Shown here: piece after piece, positions 7,993-16,352 of the stretch
Layout of the letters: each line of letters starts with the position of its first letter
Position numbering within the stretch: position 1 is the first letter of the stretch
NCBI RefSeq assembly: GCF_016881065.1
Contig: NZ_WXYN01000051.1
Coordinates: 62,001 to 126,000, forward strand
DNA from: Planococcus soli
GTDB lineage: Bacteria; Bacillota; Bacilli; Bacillales_A; Planococcaceae
Direction: 5' to 3'
DNA: 64,000 bases
The notes under the pieces: generated by a model
Databases searched by the model: none
Told to the model about the DNA's origin: nothing
What the model saw: the letters and a program-made list of their open reading frames with translations, nothing else
Made by a program: the position numbers and the translations under genes

Positions 7993-10119
7993 GTGTTTAA
8001 GTTGGACAAAAAATCTAGATCTAAAAAAATAGCAGTCTGGCTGGTGACACTGTTCTTCATGATCGGCTTGCCGCTTGTGACGCTTTATGTCAGTGAGCGG
8101 ATAGCCCGAGAAATGCTGACTTTGCCGCTGCGGGTATGGGTAGTGGATTTTCCTGAACGATTTATGGTCAATGTCCTGCTGGTGCTGGCATTGTTCAATC
8201 TGCTGTATATCCTGCCAAGAAAATGGTTTATGTTCACCGGCATGCTGTTGAGTGGACTTTTAATCGTCTTCGCTTATGCCAACAAAGTGAAATTGGAGCT
8301 GCGCAGTTCGCCGATCTCGTTAGGGGATTTTGCGCTGTTGAATGAACTGGGTGGATTGGAGCAGCCGATTGGTGTCAATATCCCGTTGCTGATCGGCATC
8401 GGCGTGGTATTTTTGGTGCTGACAGTGGCGATTTTCAAAGCTGTACCCAAGCTGAAAGAAAACTGGATTGCTAAAATCAGTGTTTTTCTGGTTTCTGTGT
8501 TATTCCTCGGAATGCTGTGGACGGACAAGCCTTTTTCTCCTATGGAAAAAGCGCAGTTCGGAAACACATGGTGGAAACTCGAACTGGCGTTGATGCGCAA
8601 TGGTGTTTTTGGGAATTTCGTCATGCTGGCAAAGCAATCCAATATTGAGCCGCCTGAAGGATTTTCTGCAAAGAACATGAAGGCCATTGCTGAAAAGTAT
8701 CAGCCGGCAGAAGAAACGGATGAAGAAAAGCCGAATGTTATTTTCCTCATGAGTGAATCGTTCATCGACCCTTATTCGTTCGGCGAAGAGCATTTTGCTG
8801 AAGACCCGATTCCGAATTTCCGAAGGCTGTATGGCGAATCGCTGCACGGGGGGATGTATTCGTCAGAATTTGGCGGGGGTACTGCCAATGTGGAGTTTGA
8901 AGCCCTGACCGGTTTCAGCATGCAGTTCATGCCTGCGAATTTCGTGCCATACCAGTTGTATGTCAAAAAGCCTTTGCCGTCTGCGGCCTATGCATTTAGA
9001 GAAGCGGATTATGAAACGACGGCAATCCACTCCTACTACGGCTGGTTTTACCAGCGCGAATCGGTTTATCGCCAATTGGGCTTTAACCGGTTTATCTCGG
9101 GAGAATTTATGGATTTGGACTACTCAAATGATGCAGGAAAAGGCTTTCCGAAAGACAGACACATTACCGATTCGGTCATTGCTGCCCTCGACAAAACAGA
9201 AGGCTTGGATTTTATTCACGCCGTATCGACCGAAGGGCATATGCCATATCGGATGACCGAGGAATCAGAATTTCTGAAGACCGGAACATTGCCGGACGAT
9301 ACCCGGCAGTATTTAAATAAGTTTACAGAGAAGATGCACAGTGTCGATGAGGAGCTTGGCCGAATGGTGGCAGAGATTGAAGCGCGTGATGAACCGGCCG
9401 TGCTGGTATTCTTTGGCGACCATTACCCATCCTTCCCGGATAACGAAGCGGTATATGGCGCGAACGGCACCGAAGTTGCTAACGATTTGCTGGGAGATTA
9501 CGACGACTTCATTGCCACCCATAAAGTTCCCTATTTCATCTGGCAATCCGATGGCAATCAATCCGTCGAGCTGGATGTGAGCCCGAACCAGTTTGGTGCA
9601 ATTGCGCTCGAGATGGCAGGAGTCCAAGGAAACGAAGTTACAGCAATTCTTGATGACTTGCGCGAGCAGGGTGATGCAGTGATTCCGTATAATCAGTGGC
9701 AAGCGCAGATGGGCCAACAGACGCAAGAAATGAAAGACCTTCAGATGATTCAGTACGACTTGCTGCACGGCAAGCGCTACTCGGAATACTTAATGCCGGA
9801 CCTAGTCAGAATACCATCCCTGGATTATCATCTTGGACTTTATCCTGAAATGGATGCGCAGAAAGTGGTTGAGACACCGGAGTCATATGACCTCTATGTC
9901 AAAGGCGCACCTAAATTTTCCGAAGTTCTCGTTGATGGCGAGGCAACCGCTGCCGAATGGCAGACCGCCGGCGAAGGATTGGCCATATTCAGCATTCCAA
10001 AGCAGCAGATCGAGAAAAATGCCGAAATTCAATTGACTGTCTCCAACTCCAGAGGCGCTGTGTTGCGGCAAAGCGATGTGTTTACAGTAGAAGAAACAAT
10101 TGAAACGAGCAAACAGTAA
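7993..10119 (+). CDS. LTA-synthase-family membrane sulfatase-fold protein
   Basis: A 708-residue protein with five N-terminal transmembrane helices (about residues 12-33, 56-74, 79-97, 129-150, 160-176) and a large extracellular alkaline-phosphatase/sulfatase domain. The metal ligand Glu255 (LMSESF), the nucleophile Thr297 (FGGGTANVEFE) and a GDH metal motif (FFGDHYPSF) are present. Family members transfer glycerol-phosphate from phosphatidylglycerol to lipoteichoic acid or related glycans. The FGGGTANVEFEALTG variety differs from classic LtaS and may modify another polymer, possibly the exopolysaccharide. A C-terminal extension of about 100 residues looks like a beta-rich accessory domain. 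The start is probably GTG at 7993; the ribosome binding site is weak and TTG at 8002 is possible. Confidence 0.85.
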   Translation: MFKLDKKSRSKKIAVWLVTLFFMIGLPLVTLYVSERIAREMLTLPLRVWVVDFPERFMVNVLLVLALFNLLYILPRKWFMFTGMLLSGLLIVFAYANKVKLELRSSPISLGDFALLNELGGLEQPIGVNIPLLIGIGVVFLVLTVAIFKAVPKLKENWIAKISVFLVSVLFLGMLWTDKPFSPMEKAQFGNTWWKLELALMRNGVFGNFVMLAKQSNIEPPEGFSAKNMKAIAEKYQPAEETDEEKPNVIFLMSESFIDPYSFGEEHFAEDPIPNFRRLYGESLHGGMYSSEFGGGTANVEFEALTGFSMQFMPANFVPYQLYVKKPLPSAAYAFREADYETTAIHSYYGWFYQRESVYRQLGFNRFISGEFMDLDYSNDAGKGFPKDRHITDSVIAALDKTEGLDFIHAVSTEGHMPYRMTEESEFLKTGTLPDDTRQYLNKFTEKMHSVDEELGRMVAEIEARDEPAVLVFFGDHYPSFPDNEAVYGANGTEVANDLLGDYDDFIATHKVPYFIWQSDGNQSVELDVSPNQFGAIALEMAGVQGNEVTAILDDLREQGDAVIPYNQWQAQMGQQTQEMKDLQMIQYDLLHGKRYSEYLMPDLVRIPSLDYHLGLYPEMDAQKVVETPESYDLYVKGAPKFSEVLVDGEATAAEWQTAGEGLAIFSIPKQQIEKNAEIQLTVSNSRGAVLRQSDVFTVEETIETSKQ

Positions 10120-10154
10120 AAACAGCGGCCACATTTACTGGCCGCTGTTTTTTT
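10120..10154 (+). terminator. Terminator of the LTA-synthase-like gene
   Basis: AACAGCGGCC and GGCCGCTGTT stem with a run of seven T. Confidence 0.9.
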
Positions 10155-10259
10155 GTAATTCTAGCGAGTCGGCGAATGGATTTCGCATTTTCCTGTATTG
10201 TAGAAGCAATCGTCTTTGCTCCCTCCGAATTAATCGGAATAATCTAAAAAAACAGTATT

Positions 10260-10288
10260 TTGTAGTGAATAATTTGTAGGAGTATGAT
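10260..10288 (+). promoter_or_regulatory. Candidate sigma-A promoter of the first FemAB-like gene
   Basis: TTGTAG (10260-10265), a 17-bp spacer and TATGAT (10283-10288). The start codon follows about 95 nt downstream. Confidence 0.55.
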
Positions 10289-10390
10289 AAACTATTTAAC
10301 TATATAGCATGAACTTCAATAAAATGGGAAATATCATATGATTAGCTGCCTATGCTTAGTAAAGCTTCGGCACAAGGAGGCAGATTCAAG

Positions 10391-11410
10391 GTGGATGATA
10401 TTTATTTTGAACGGAATTATGGGCGGTTGTATGAACAAATTGAACAAGGCATTTGTGAGGTTTTTGAATTCAAGCATCCGCTGGGAAAAGTCAGCCACAT
10501 GTTTATCAAACGCCTCATTCCCGTGTCGATCAACGGAGAGTCTTATTACGACATCAGCACTCCGTATGGCTACGGGGGACCGCTCATCATTGGTTTTGAA
10601 AAAGTGGACAAATGCCAGATTGTACAAGAATTCCATGATGCTTTTGAGAAATATTGCCGAAAAGAGAACATCATCTGCGAGTTTGTCCGCTTTCATCCTT
10701 TGTTCACGAACGCTCAAGATTTCAGCAGCTGCTACGAATTGATTTTCCGCCGTTATACGACGGGCACCAATTTAAAGGATTACGAAAACCCGGTGAAATC
10801 AGAGTTTTCCAAGTCGAAGCAAAAAAGCATCCAGAAAGCCTTGCAAGCAGGCGTAGAATACCGGATGACGGAAAATCCTGTCAGTTTGGAGGCATTCAAA
10901 CGCATTTACTACTCGACCATGAACAGAAAAAGCGCTGCTTCCATCTATTATTTCAATGACAACTATTTTGAAGAACTTTTACGTTCTTTCGGCAAGAATA
11001 TCCTTTTGGCGGAAGTTATTTACGAAGGCAAAGTGATTGCGATGGGGCTGAATCTGGTCTACGGAAAAACGATCCATATCCATTTGTCCGGAACATTAGC
11101 GGAATATCACCAGTTGTCATCGTCTTTTGTTATGCGCTACGCACTTGTAGAGTGGGGGAAAGCGCACGGGATGGATCTGATACATGAGGGGGGCGGCGTG
11201 ACCGGAGAGAAAGACGACCCTTTATATCTGTTTAAAAAGCAGTTTGGAAAAAATACGGAGTTCACGTTTTATGTCAGCCATAAAATCTGGAATCAAAAAG
11301 TTTACAATATGCTGTGCCAAACGGTTGGATCTCAAGCAGAGGCAGATGTGTTTCCAGCTTACCGCTCGACAGCAGCCGTCCGTGAAACGATCGGCATCAT
11401 TATTCCCTAA
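10391..11410 (+). CDS. FemAB/GNAT-like (BioF2-type) transferase, copy 1
   Basis: A 339-residue soluble protein whose central and C-terminal parts resemble the GNAT fold of FemABX peptidyl transferases and BioF2-type acetyltransferases (residues about 140-300, with HIHLSGT and LIHEGGG strands and a terminal LYLFKKQFGKNTEF). Such proteins move an aminoacyl or acyl group onto an amine. The GTG at 10391 is preferred because AAGGAGG sits at 10374-10380 and because the protein then aligns end to end with its paralog at 17866-18852; an upstream start at 10352 lacks a site. The substrate could be an amino sugar of the repeat unit, such as the 4-amino sugar made by the transaminase at 23536. That role is inference. 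It is part of a duplicated four-gene set. Confidence 0.8.
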   Translation: MDDIYFERNYGRLYEQIEQGICEVFEFKHPLGKVSHMFIKRLIPVSINGESYYDISTPYGYGGPLIIGFEKVDKCQIVQEFHDAFEKYCRKENIICEFVRFHPLFTNAQDFSSCYELIFRRYTTGTNLKDYENPVKSEFSKSKQKSIQKALQAGVEYRMTENPVSLEAFKRIYYSTMNRKSAASIYYFNDNYFEELLRSFGKNILLAEVIYEGKVIAMGLNLVYGKTIHIHLSGTLAEYHQLSSSFVMRYALVEWGKAHGMDLIHEGGGVTGEKDDPLYLFKKQFGKNTEFTFYVSHKIWNQKVYNMLCQTVGSQAEADVFPAYRSTAAVRETIGIIIP

Positions 11411-11419
11411 GGTGAAGGA

Positions 11420-11452
11420 GAGTCTGCAGATTTATGCAGGCTCTTTTTTTTT
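11420..11452 (+). terminator. Terminator of FemAB-like copy 1
   Basis: GAGTCTGCA and TGCAGGCTC stem with a nine-T tract. Confidence 0.85.
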
Positions 11453-11523
11453 GCAGATAAGGCATGAATCGGTTAGTGGTAAATGGGATGCTGCCGCTTT
11501 TTTGTGGAATCGCTTTAAGTACA

Positions 11524-11563
11524 GCGAAAGCGAGCTTTCGATTTATGGGCAGGATGCTATAAT
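11524..11563 (+). promoter_or_regulatory. Candidate promoter and palindromic operator before vanZ-like gene
   Basis: The palindrome CGAAAGC-GA-GCTTTCG at 11525-11540 overlaps the place of a -35 box. It is followed by an extended -10 TGCTATAAT (hexamer 11558-11563). The arrangement suggests a repressor site. Confidence 0.45.
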
Positions 11564-11609
11564 GGAGGTTAAGGATAGTACTCGACTCCAACAGAAAAGG
11601 ATTTGTAAA

Positions 11610-12098
11610 ATGACTGCGTACAAAAGTATTTCATGGATAGCGGCCATTGCATGGATGGCTGTCATTTTTTATCTTTCCCACCAACCGGGCTCTGCTTCGA
11701 GCGATTTGAGTTCGGGCATTGTGGCGGCACTTTTAGATTTGATGGATCGGGTAGCGCCGGGCCTGAATTTTGATGTCGAAAGCTTTCACACATTTGTCCG
11801 GAAAAACGCTCATTTTATCGCATATTTCCTATTGAGCTTACTGAGTTTGAATGCCTGGAGGAGCAGCGGCTTCCGCGGCTTGAAGCAGTTTGCATTAGGT
11901 TTCGGCATGTGTGTCTTGTTTGCCGTGACAGATGAAATCCACCAATTGTTTATTGATGGACGGAGCGGAGAAGCTGGAGACGTTTTGATAGATAGCGCCG
12001 GTGCCGGTCTTGGTGTTGCGGTTTATGCTACAGCCGAGAAAGTATGGAGCCTTCGCAAAAAAAAAAAAAACGGTAAAGAGCGGAAAAAAACGGAATAG
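11610..12098 (+). CDS. VanZ-family membrane protein
   Basis: A 162-residue integral membrane protein with about four helices. The family signatures are YLSHQPG near residue 24, HFIAYFLL near 70 and TDEIHQLFIDGRSGEAGDVLIDS near 110-132. VanZ relatives confer low-level teicoplanin resistance in enterococci, but most are uncharacterised envelope proteins. The ATG at 11610 follows AAAAGGA. A run of 14 A at 12057-12070 lies in the last codons and encodes a lysine tail; slippage there would alter only the cytoplasmic C-terminus. It lies within the polysaccharide locus but is not clearly co-transcribed with it. Confidence 0.85.
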   Translation: MTAYKSISWIAAIAWMAVIFYLSHQPGSASSDLSSGIVAALLDLMDRVAPGLNFDVESFHTFVRKNAHFIAYFLLSLLSLNAWRSSGFRGLKQFALGFGMCVLFAVTDEIHQLFIDGRSGEAGDVLIDSAGAGLGVAVYATAEKVWSLRKKKKNGKERKKTE

Positions 12099-12280
12099 CA
12101 ATAAAAATTTCTCGTAAACAAAACCTATTGTCTCAGCAGATTTCAATTTACTGGTTAATATGCAACTAGTAAATACCAGTAATTTAGCGTAAGATAATAT
12201 AAATCAATAAGAATAATGGAAATTGTAAGGAGTAGAACGATAATGACAACAGCTAGTGTGCACAAGAAGAGGTGGATTGT

Positions 12281-12511
12281 ATGTGGGCATTGATTGCAGG
12301 CGGTTTTATGTTTTTTACGGCTATAATTCTTTCTTTGGGACGAGCAAGTTCAAAGAGGGAAGACGCTGCCATTAGCCACCGTGAAGAATTGCTGGCGCGC
12401 AACAAGGACGGCGAAGCGGATGCAGCAATCATTGAAACTCGTACCGAGACGGTTGAACAGCCAAAACCACATAAAGAAAGCAAAACACCGCATCCATCAG
12501 AGCAGCTCTGA
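12281..12511 (+). CDS. Small single-pass membrane protein, unknown function
   Basis: A 76-residue protein not recognised as a family. Residues 2-20 are a transmembrane or signal-anchor helix (LIAGGFMFFTAIILSLG). The rest is hydrophilic, with alternating charge and a proline/lysine-rich tail. The ATG at 12281 has AGAAGAGGTGG upstream. The 3' end overlaps its own terminator hairpin. A 16-codon reading frame with a strong ribosome binding site (12243-12293) precedes and overlaps the start, which may couple translation. Confidence 0.6.
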   Translation: MWALIAGGFMFFTAIILSLGRASSKREDAAISHREELLARNKDGEADAAIIETRTETVEQPKPHKESKTPHPSEQL

Positions 12512-12528
12512 CAGATGTGGTGTTTTTT
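12484..12528 (+). terminator. Terminator of the small membrane protein gene
   Basis: ACACCGCATC pairs with GATGTGGTGT (one mismatch), then a T6 run. The left arm lies inside the coding sequence. Confidence 0.7.
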
Positions 12529-12647
12529 AGTTCAAATTTCCCTATTAACGTATGATATTTGAATTTTCAGTTATCAAACTGTTATTTATGTCCTGCTTTC
12601 TGTATGATAGTAAGTAGGAGCATTTCGCATCAAGGGAGGTGATTGGC

Positions 12648-13775
12648 ATGAAAATAAAAACAGTCGGTTCTGTCCTGCTGGTACTTTTAGGGATTGCCGG
12701 ATTGGGTTATTTATTTGTGATGGTTGAACGGATGACTCAGGGTGATGATACAGAAAGCGCAGTTGAAAGCTATAGTGCTGATCTGGATGCAGCAGTTGAT
12801 AAGACGGAAGAAATTCAGGCAGCCATTGATGATACACCAGCCGGAGGAACCCTGGAAATACCGCCAGGCGTCTATAAGCTCAGCAAAAATCCTGAGCTCA
12901 AAGCAGTCACGGGTTATGGCGATAGCTATTTTGCTTTAAAGATTTCAAAGCCGATCACGATTTTGATGGAAGAGGTTATATTCCAAACGGATACGGATGA
13001 CGAATATGGCGTGTTTTGGGTCAATGAAACAGAAGATGTCCATCTTAAAGGCGGCGTGTTAATGGGAGAGCGTTTGCCGGAAGATGGCTATTTGACTTCC
13101 CATATTGCCATTCTGTTTCTCTATACAGACAATAGTTCAATCGAAGACACCTACATGAAAAACTATTCGCAAGGCGTCCATCTTAATCATTCGGATTACA
13201 ACATTGTCCGGAAAGTAACTTCGGAATTCAATTATGGATCGGGAATTATCAATTTCGACTCCAGCCATAATGTCATTGATTCGTGCATCGTGCGAAATTC
13301 TGGTGATGGTCATTTGTCTCTGTATGGAGGTGGCGGAGATAATCATGTAGTCAATTGCATGGTTACTGAAGACCGCCCGGATTACACCGATCAGCAGGGA
13401 ATTACAGTGGAAAGCGAGATCGGCAGCCTGATTGAAAACAACACGGTCAGTGGCTTCTACTATGGCATCGATGTAAAAAATGCTTCTGAATCGAATATCA
13501 TCGAATCGAATATTACTTTCAATAATGAATACAATATCGCCGTACGAGGCGGAGACGGCGGCAAAAACCTTCAGTTGCCGAGTTATGACACGCAAATTTT
13601 AAACAACATGGCCGTCGACCCGAGAGATCATTCTTCCTACGGAATTTATGTAGGCGCGGGTGAAGGGCATGTCGTCATTGGCAACACGTTAAATGACGGA
13701 AATTTGATCTTACCGGAAGAAGACATGGAAATCTACGAAAGCCAAAACAATTTTGTGCCGGAAGAAGATGAATAG
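12648..13775 (+). CDS. Right-handed parallel beta-helix protein, copy 1 (pectate-lyase/NosD-like)
   Basis: A 375-residue exported or membrane-anchored protein. Residues 5-27 form a signal anchor. The remainder is a right-handed beta-helix with repeated N-x-I/V ladders (HNVIDSCIV, NHVVNCMV, GSLIENNTVSG, SNIIESNITF). The segment EIQAAIDDTPAGGTLEIPPGVY is the usual entry of pectate-lyase-like folds. Relatives include polysaccharide lyases, epimerases and phage tailspikes; here it may trim or modify the exopolysaccharide outside the cell. The ATG at 12648 follows GGGAGG; the GTG at 12639 lies inside that site. The paralog at 19219 aligns over nearly the whole length. Confidence 0.8.
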   Translation: MKIKTVGSVLLVLLGIAGLGYLFVMVERMTQGDDTESAVESYSADLDAAVDKTEEIQAAIDDTPAGGTLEIPPGVYKLSKNPELKAVTGYGDSYFALKISKPITILMEEVIFQTDTDDEYGVFWVNETEDVHLKGGVLMGERLPEDGYLTSHIAILFLYTDNSSIEDTYMKNYSQGVHLNHSDYNIVRKVTSEFNYGSGIINFDSSHNVIDSCIVRNSGDGHLSLYGGGGDNHVVNCMVTEDRPDYTDQQGITVESEIGSLIENNTVSGFYYGIDVKNASESNIIESNITFNNEYNIAVRGGDGGKNLQLPSYDTQILNNMAVDPRDHSSYGIYVGAGEGHVVIGNTLNDGNLILPEEDMEIYESQNNFVPEEDE

Positions 13776-13778
13776 GCG

Positions 13779-13817
13779 CGTTTCTCTTGGAGGCGGCTCC
13801 GAGAGAAACGTTTTTTT
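13779..13817 (+). terminator. Terminator of beta-helix gene copy 1
   Basis: CGTTTCTC and GAGAAACG stem, extended by the inner TTGGAG/CTCCGA pairing, followed by seven T. Confidence 0.9.
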
Positions 13818-13831
13818 GCGGCCATTTTTAC

Positions 13832-13957
13832 GAGGTGCGGAAAAATACGTTTGAGGTGCGGAAATCAGCTTGCGAGGTGCGGTCTTTGAGGATTGAGGTG
13901 CGCTTTTGTGCTTGTGAGGTGCGGTCATGGACATTTGAGGTGCGGTTGGCCTGTTTT
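13832..13957. repeat. 21-bp-period repeat array 2 (6 units)
   Basis: GAGGTGCGG starts at 13832, 13853, 13874, 13895 (here GAGGTGCGC), 13916 and 13937. The period is exactly 21 bp with 12 unconserved bases between cores. In the plus frame every unit reads E-V-R plus four variable residues. It lies between a terminator and the galE promoter. A same-family array in opposite orientation is at 63259-63380. Confidence 0.9.
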
Positions 13958-13992
13958 CTTGCAATAAACCCTCTGGAAACATAGCGGCTAAT

Positions 13993-14000
13993 GGTATAAT
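13993..14000 (+). promoter_or_regulatory. galE promoter (-10)
   Basis: The extended -10 sequence TGGTATAAT places its hexamer at 13995-14000, 46 nt before the start codon. No clear -35 box is seen. Confidence 0.55.
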
Positions 14001-14045
14001 TGGAAGCATTAGCATCTTTTATCAGTCAGAGGAGGAAAAGGGTTT

Positions 14046-15011
14046 ATGGCAATTTTAGTTTGTGGCGGTGCAGGATATATCGGCAGCCATACAGTCAAGG
14101 AGTTAGCCGATACATACGAGGTCGTAGTGCTGGACAATTTGACGACCGGATTTGAGCACTTGGTTGATGAGCGGGCGACTTTTGTCCAAGGGGATTTGGG
14201 CGACCGGGCAGTGTTGGATAAAATCTTTCTCGCCCATGACATCGATGCGGTATTCCATTTTGCGGCCAATAGTCTGGTGGGCGAATCAGTGGAAAAGCCG
14301 CTGAAGTATTATCGCAACAACGTCAGCGCAACTTTAGTGCTGCTGGAGAAAATGGTTGAGCATGGGGTCAAGCGCTTTATCTTTTCATCAACAGCCGCAA
14401 CTTACGGTATTCCAGAGACGGCTGTGATTACAGAAGAAACGGCAACCACTCCGATAAACCCATATGGCCGCTCAAAGCTCATGGTCGAACAGGCGTTGGC
14501 TGACATTTCGCACGTCCATGATTTCCAGTATGTCGTGCTGCGCTATTTTAACGCAGCAGGAGCACATCAATCAGGAGAAATCGGTGAAAGCCATGATCCC
14601 GAATCGCATTTGATCCCGATCGTCCTGCAGCATCTTCTTGGCCAGCGCGATAAAATTTCAGTATTTGGCACGGATTACGCCACAGCGGATGGCACGTGTG
14701 TGCGGGATTATATTCACGTTACGGATTTGGCGCGTGCGCACATCCTGTCATACCAAGGCATGGCGAACGGGAAAATCGCCAATATCACATTTAACCTCGG
14801 CAATGGCGCAGGCTATTCGGTAAATGAAATCATTAAAGAGTGTGAGCGGCTATCCGGCAAGCAAGCCAATATAGAATATGCACCTAGGCGTGCTGGAGAT
14901 CCGGCTGCGTTGGTCGCCTCTTCAAAGAAAATTGAAGAGGCACTGGGCTGGACACCTGCTTTTGATTTGCAGGCAATCATCAGCAGTGCCTGGGCCTGGC
15001 ATTCAAAATAG
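14046..15011 (+). CDS. galE: UDP-glucose 4-epimerase
   Basis: A 321-residue short-chain dehydrogenase-fold enzyme that interconverts UDP-glucose and UDP-galactose. The NAD loop CGGAGYIGSH is at the N-terminus. The catalytic Ser of FSSTAATYG and the YxxxK motif in NPYGRSKLM are present, and the C-terminal region (VRDYIHVTDLARAH) is characteristic of GalE. The RBS GAGGAAAAGG precedes the ATG. It has its own extended -10 promoter and terminator. It supplies UDP-Gal for the surrounding exopolysaccharide genes and interrupts the first copy of the duplicated four-gene set. Confidence 0.95.
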   Translation: MAILVCGGAGYIGSHTVKELADTYEVVVLDNLTTGFEHLVDERATFVQGDLGDRAVLDKIFLAHDIDAVFHFAANSLVGESVEKPLKYYRNNVSATLVLLEKMVEHGVKRFIFSSTAATYGIPETAVITEETATTPINPYGRSKLMVEQALADISHVHDFQYVVLRYFNAAGAHQSGEIGESHDPESHLIPIVLQHLLGQRDKISVFGTDYATADGTCVRDYIHVTDLARAHILSYQGMANGKIANITFNLGNGAGYSVNEIIKECERLSGKQANIEYAPRRAGDPAALVASSKKIEEALGWTPAFDLQAIISSAWAWHSK

Positions 15012-15019
15012 CGATAATC

Positions 15020-15058
15020 AACCTCTTTGAGCAGTATTCTGCTCAAAGGGGTTTTTGT
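15020..15058 (+). terminator. Terminator of galE
   Basis: ACCTCTTTGAGCAG and CTGCTCAAAGGGG stem followed by TTTTTG. Confidence 0.85.
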
Positions 15059-15170
15059 TTGCCTAAATTATGATGCAGTCTCATTGTAAACAAAGTGTAA
15101 ATATTATTAGGAAATTATTAGAAATGAAAATATTACATTAAAAAAATGTAAACTAATTATTATTTTCGAA

Positions 15171-15215
15171 ATAATACGAATTATCTATATTTATGCTTTT
15201 ATTGTGTGATAGAAT
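15171..15215 (+). promoter_or_regulatory. Shared-type promoter A (before GT2 copy 1)
   Basis: The extended -10 TGATAGAAT has its hexamer at 15210-15215. AATTATCTAT starts 31 bp before the hexamer (15179), and a half-similar ATAATAC lies 9 bp upstream of ATTATCT. The same layout and spacing occur before 22021 and 30609. A leader of about 130 nt separates it from the ATG at 15349; it contains the small hairpin AATGC/GCATT. The rest of 15059-15348 is AT-rich with no gene. Confidence 0.6.
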
Positions 15216-15348
15216 GTTGGAAACACGATGGATATGAGCATAAAGTATTGTTTTTGGTCGCTATTCATTATGGTTATCCTTTTAGGCAGCTGTAATGCCC
15301 TTTTAGCATTCATAATGCCAATACCCCAAACAAAGAGGAGTGAAAATC

Positions 15349-16314
15349 ATGACAAACAAACCGATGGTCAGCATTGTCTGCACAAGCTATAATCATGGCG
15401 ACTATATTGCAGAAGCAATTGACAGCTTCCTGATGCAAAAAACAAACTTTGAGTTCGAAATTTTGATTTATGACGATGCCTCAACCGATCAAAGCCCCCG
15501 AGTGATCAAACAGTACGAAAATAACTATCCCTCTTTAATCAAACCAATTTACCAAACTCAAAACCAGTATTCAAAAGGGGTCCGTGTGGAAATGTTCAAC
15601 CACAATCGGGCGAGCGGAAAATACATTGCCGTCTGCGAAGGCGATGATTACTGGACAGATCCCTATAAACTTCAGAAGCAGGTGGACTATATGGAAAGGC
15701 ATCCTGCGTGCAGCATGACCGTCCATGCGGCGGACCGGGTCTTATCCGATAAGAAAAAAATCCTGTCCAGTGTGAGGCCGGAGAAGGGCAATGCTATTTT
15801 TTCCGTCGAACGCGTCATAGAAGGCGGCGGTGATTTGATTGCCACAAATTCAATGGTTTATTCCAAAGAAAAAGTCAAGGTGCTGGCGCCTTTCTACTTG
15901 AATGCAACGGTAGGGGATTATCCTCTGGTCATATTGGCTGCACTTCATGGAACGGTGGATTATTTAGATGATAATATGTCTGCTTACCGCGTTGGGGTCA
16001 AAGGATCCTGGACAGAACGGGAGCTCGCCACCAGCATGAAGAGGATCAACCACTATCGCGACATGGAAAAAATGTTCGATGAAATCAATGAATACACTGA
16101 ATACCGGTACAGCTCGGCATTGGAAAAGGTGAAGTTGGGTTACCGGTTCTCGCTTTTGTTGGAGCAGGGCAGATTCAGGGAAGCAAAACACGGTGAATAT
16201 CGAAAAATCTATTTGGAGCTCGGCGCAAAAAAACGGGTGCTGCTGGAGATGAAACGATATTTCCCGAATGTTGCAGAAAGCATCCGGAAAGTGAGATGGA
16301 AATTGATCCATTAA
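15349..16314 (+). CDS. Family 2 glycosyltransferase, copy 1
   Basis: A 321-residue cytoplasmic GT-A enzyme that would add one sugar to the lipid-linked repeat unit. N-terminal nucleotide-binding strand SIVCTSYNHGDYI, acidic YDDASTDQS, and the metal/DxD-like segment CEGDDYWTDP near residue 98. The substrate cannot be told. The ATG at 15349 follows GAGGAG at 15335-15340. The paralog at 20541 shares the EGDDYWTDP, YMExHPxCSM and GSWT segments. The flippase copy follows 38 bp downstream, so the two are probably co-transcribed. Confidence 0.9.
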   Translation: MTNKPMVSIVCTSYNHGDYIAEAIDSFLMQKTNFEFEILIYDDASTDQSPRVIKQYENNYPSLIKPIYQTQNQYSKGVRVEMFNHNRASGKYIAVCEGDDYWTDPYKLQKQVDYMERHPACSMTVHAADRVLSDKKKILSSVRPEKGNAIFSVERVIEGGGDLIATNSMVYSKEKVKVLAPFYLNATVGDYPLVILAALHGTVDYLDDNMSAYRVGVKGSWTERELATSMKRINHYRDMEKMFDEINEYTEYRYSSALEKVKLGYRFSLLLEQGRFREAKHGEYRKIYLELGAKKRVLLEMKRYFPNVAESIRKVRWKLIH

Positions 16315-16352
16315 TTGCATCTCTAGCGGGTTGGGGAATAGGAGACCATTAA

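Noticed and set aside
11244-11609. Long N-terminal extension of the VanZ-like protein
   Set aside because: The frame runs through the end of the FemAB-like gene and its terminator. The VanZ fold starts at ATG 11610 with its own ribosome binding site.
13832-13957. CRISPR array
   Set aside because: Repeat cores are about 9-12 bp with 9-12 bp spacers, far below CRISPR dimensions, and no cas genes are near.
13787-13984. Reading frame of E-V-R heptads across array 2 as a protein-coding gene
   Set aside because: Its start falls inside a terminator hairpin and has no ribosome binding site. I keep the heptad pattern as a finding but not as a gene.
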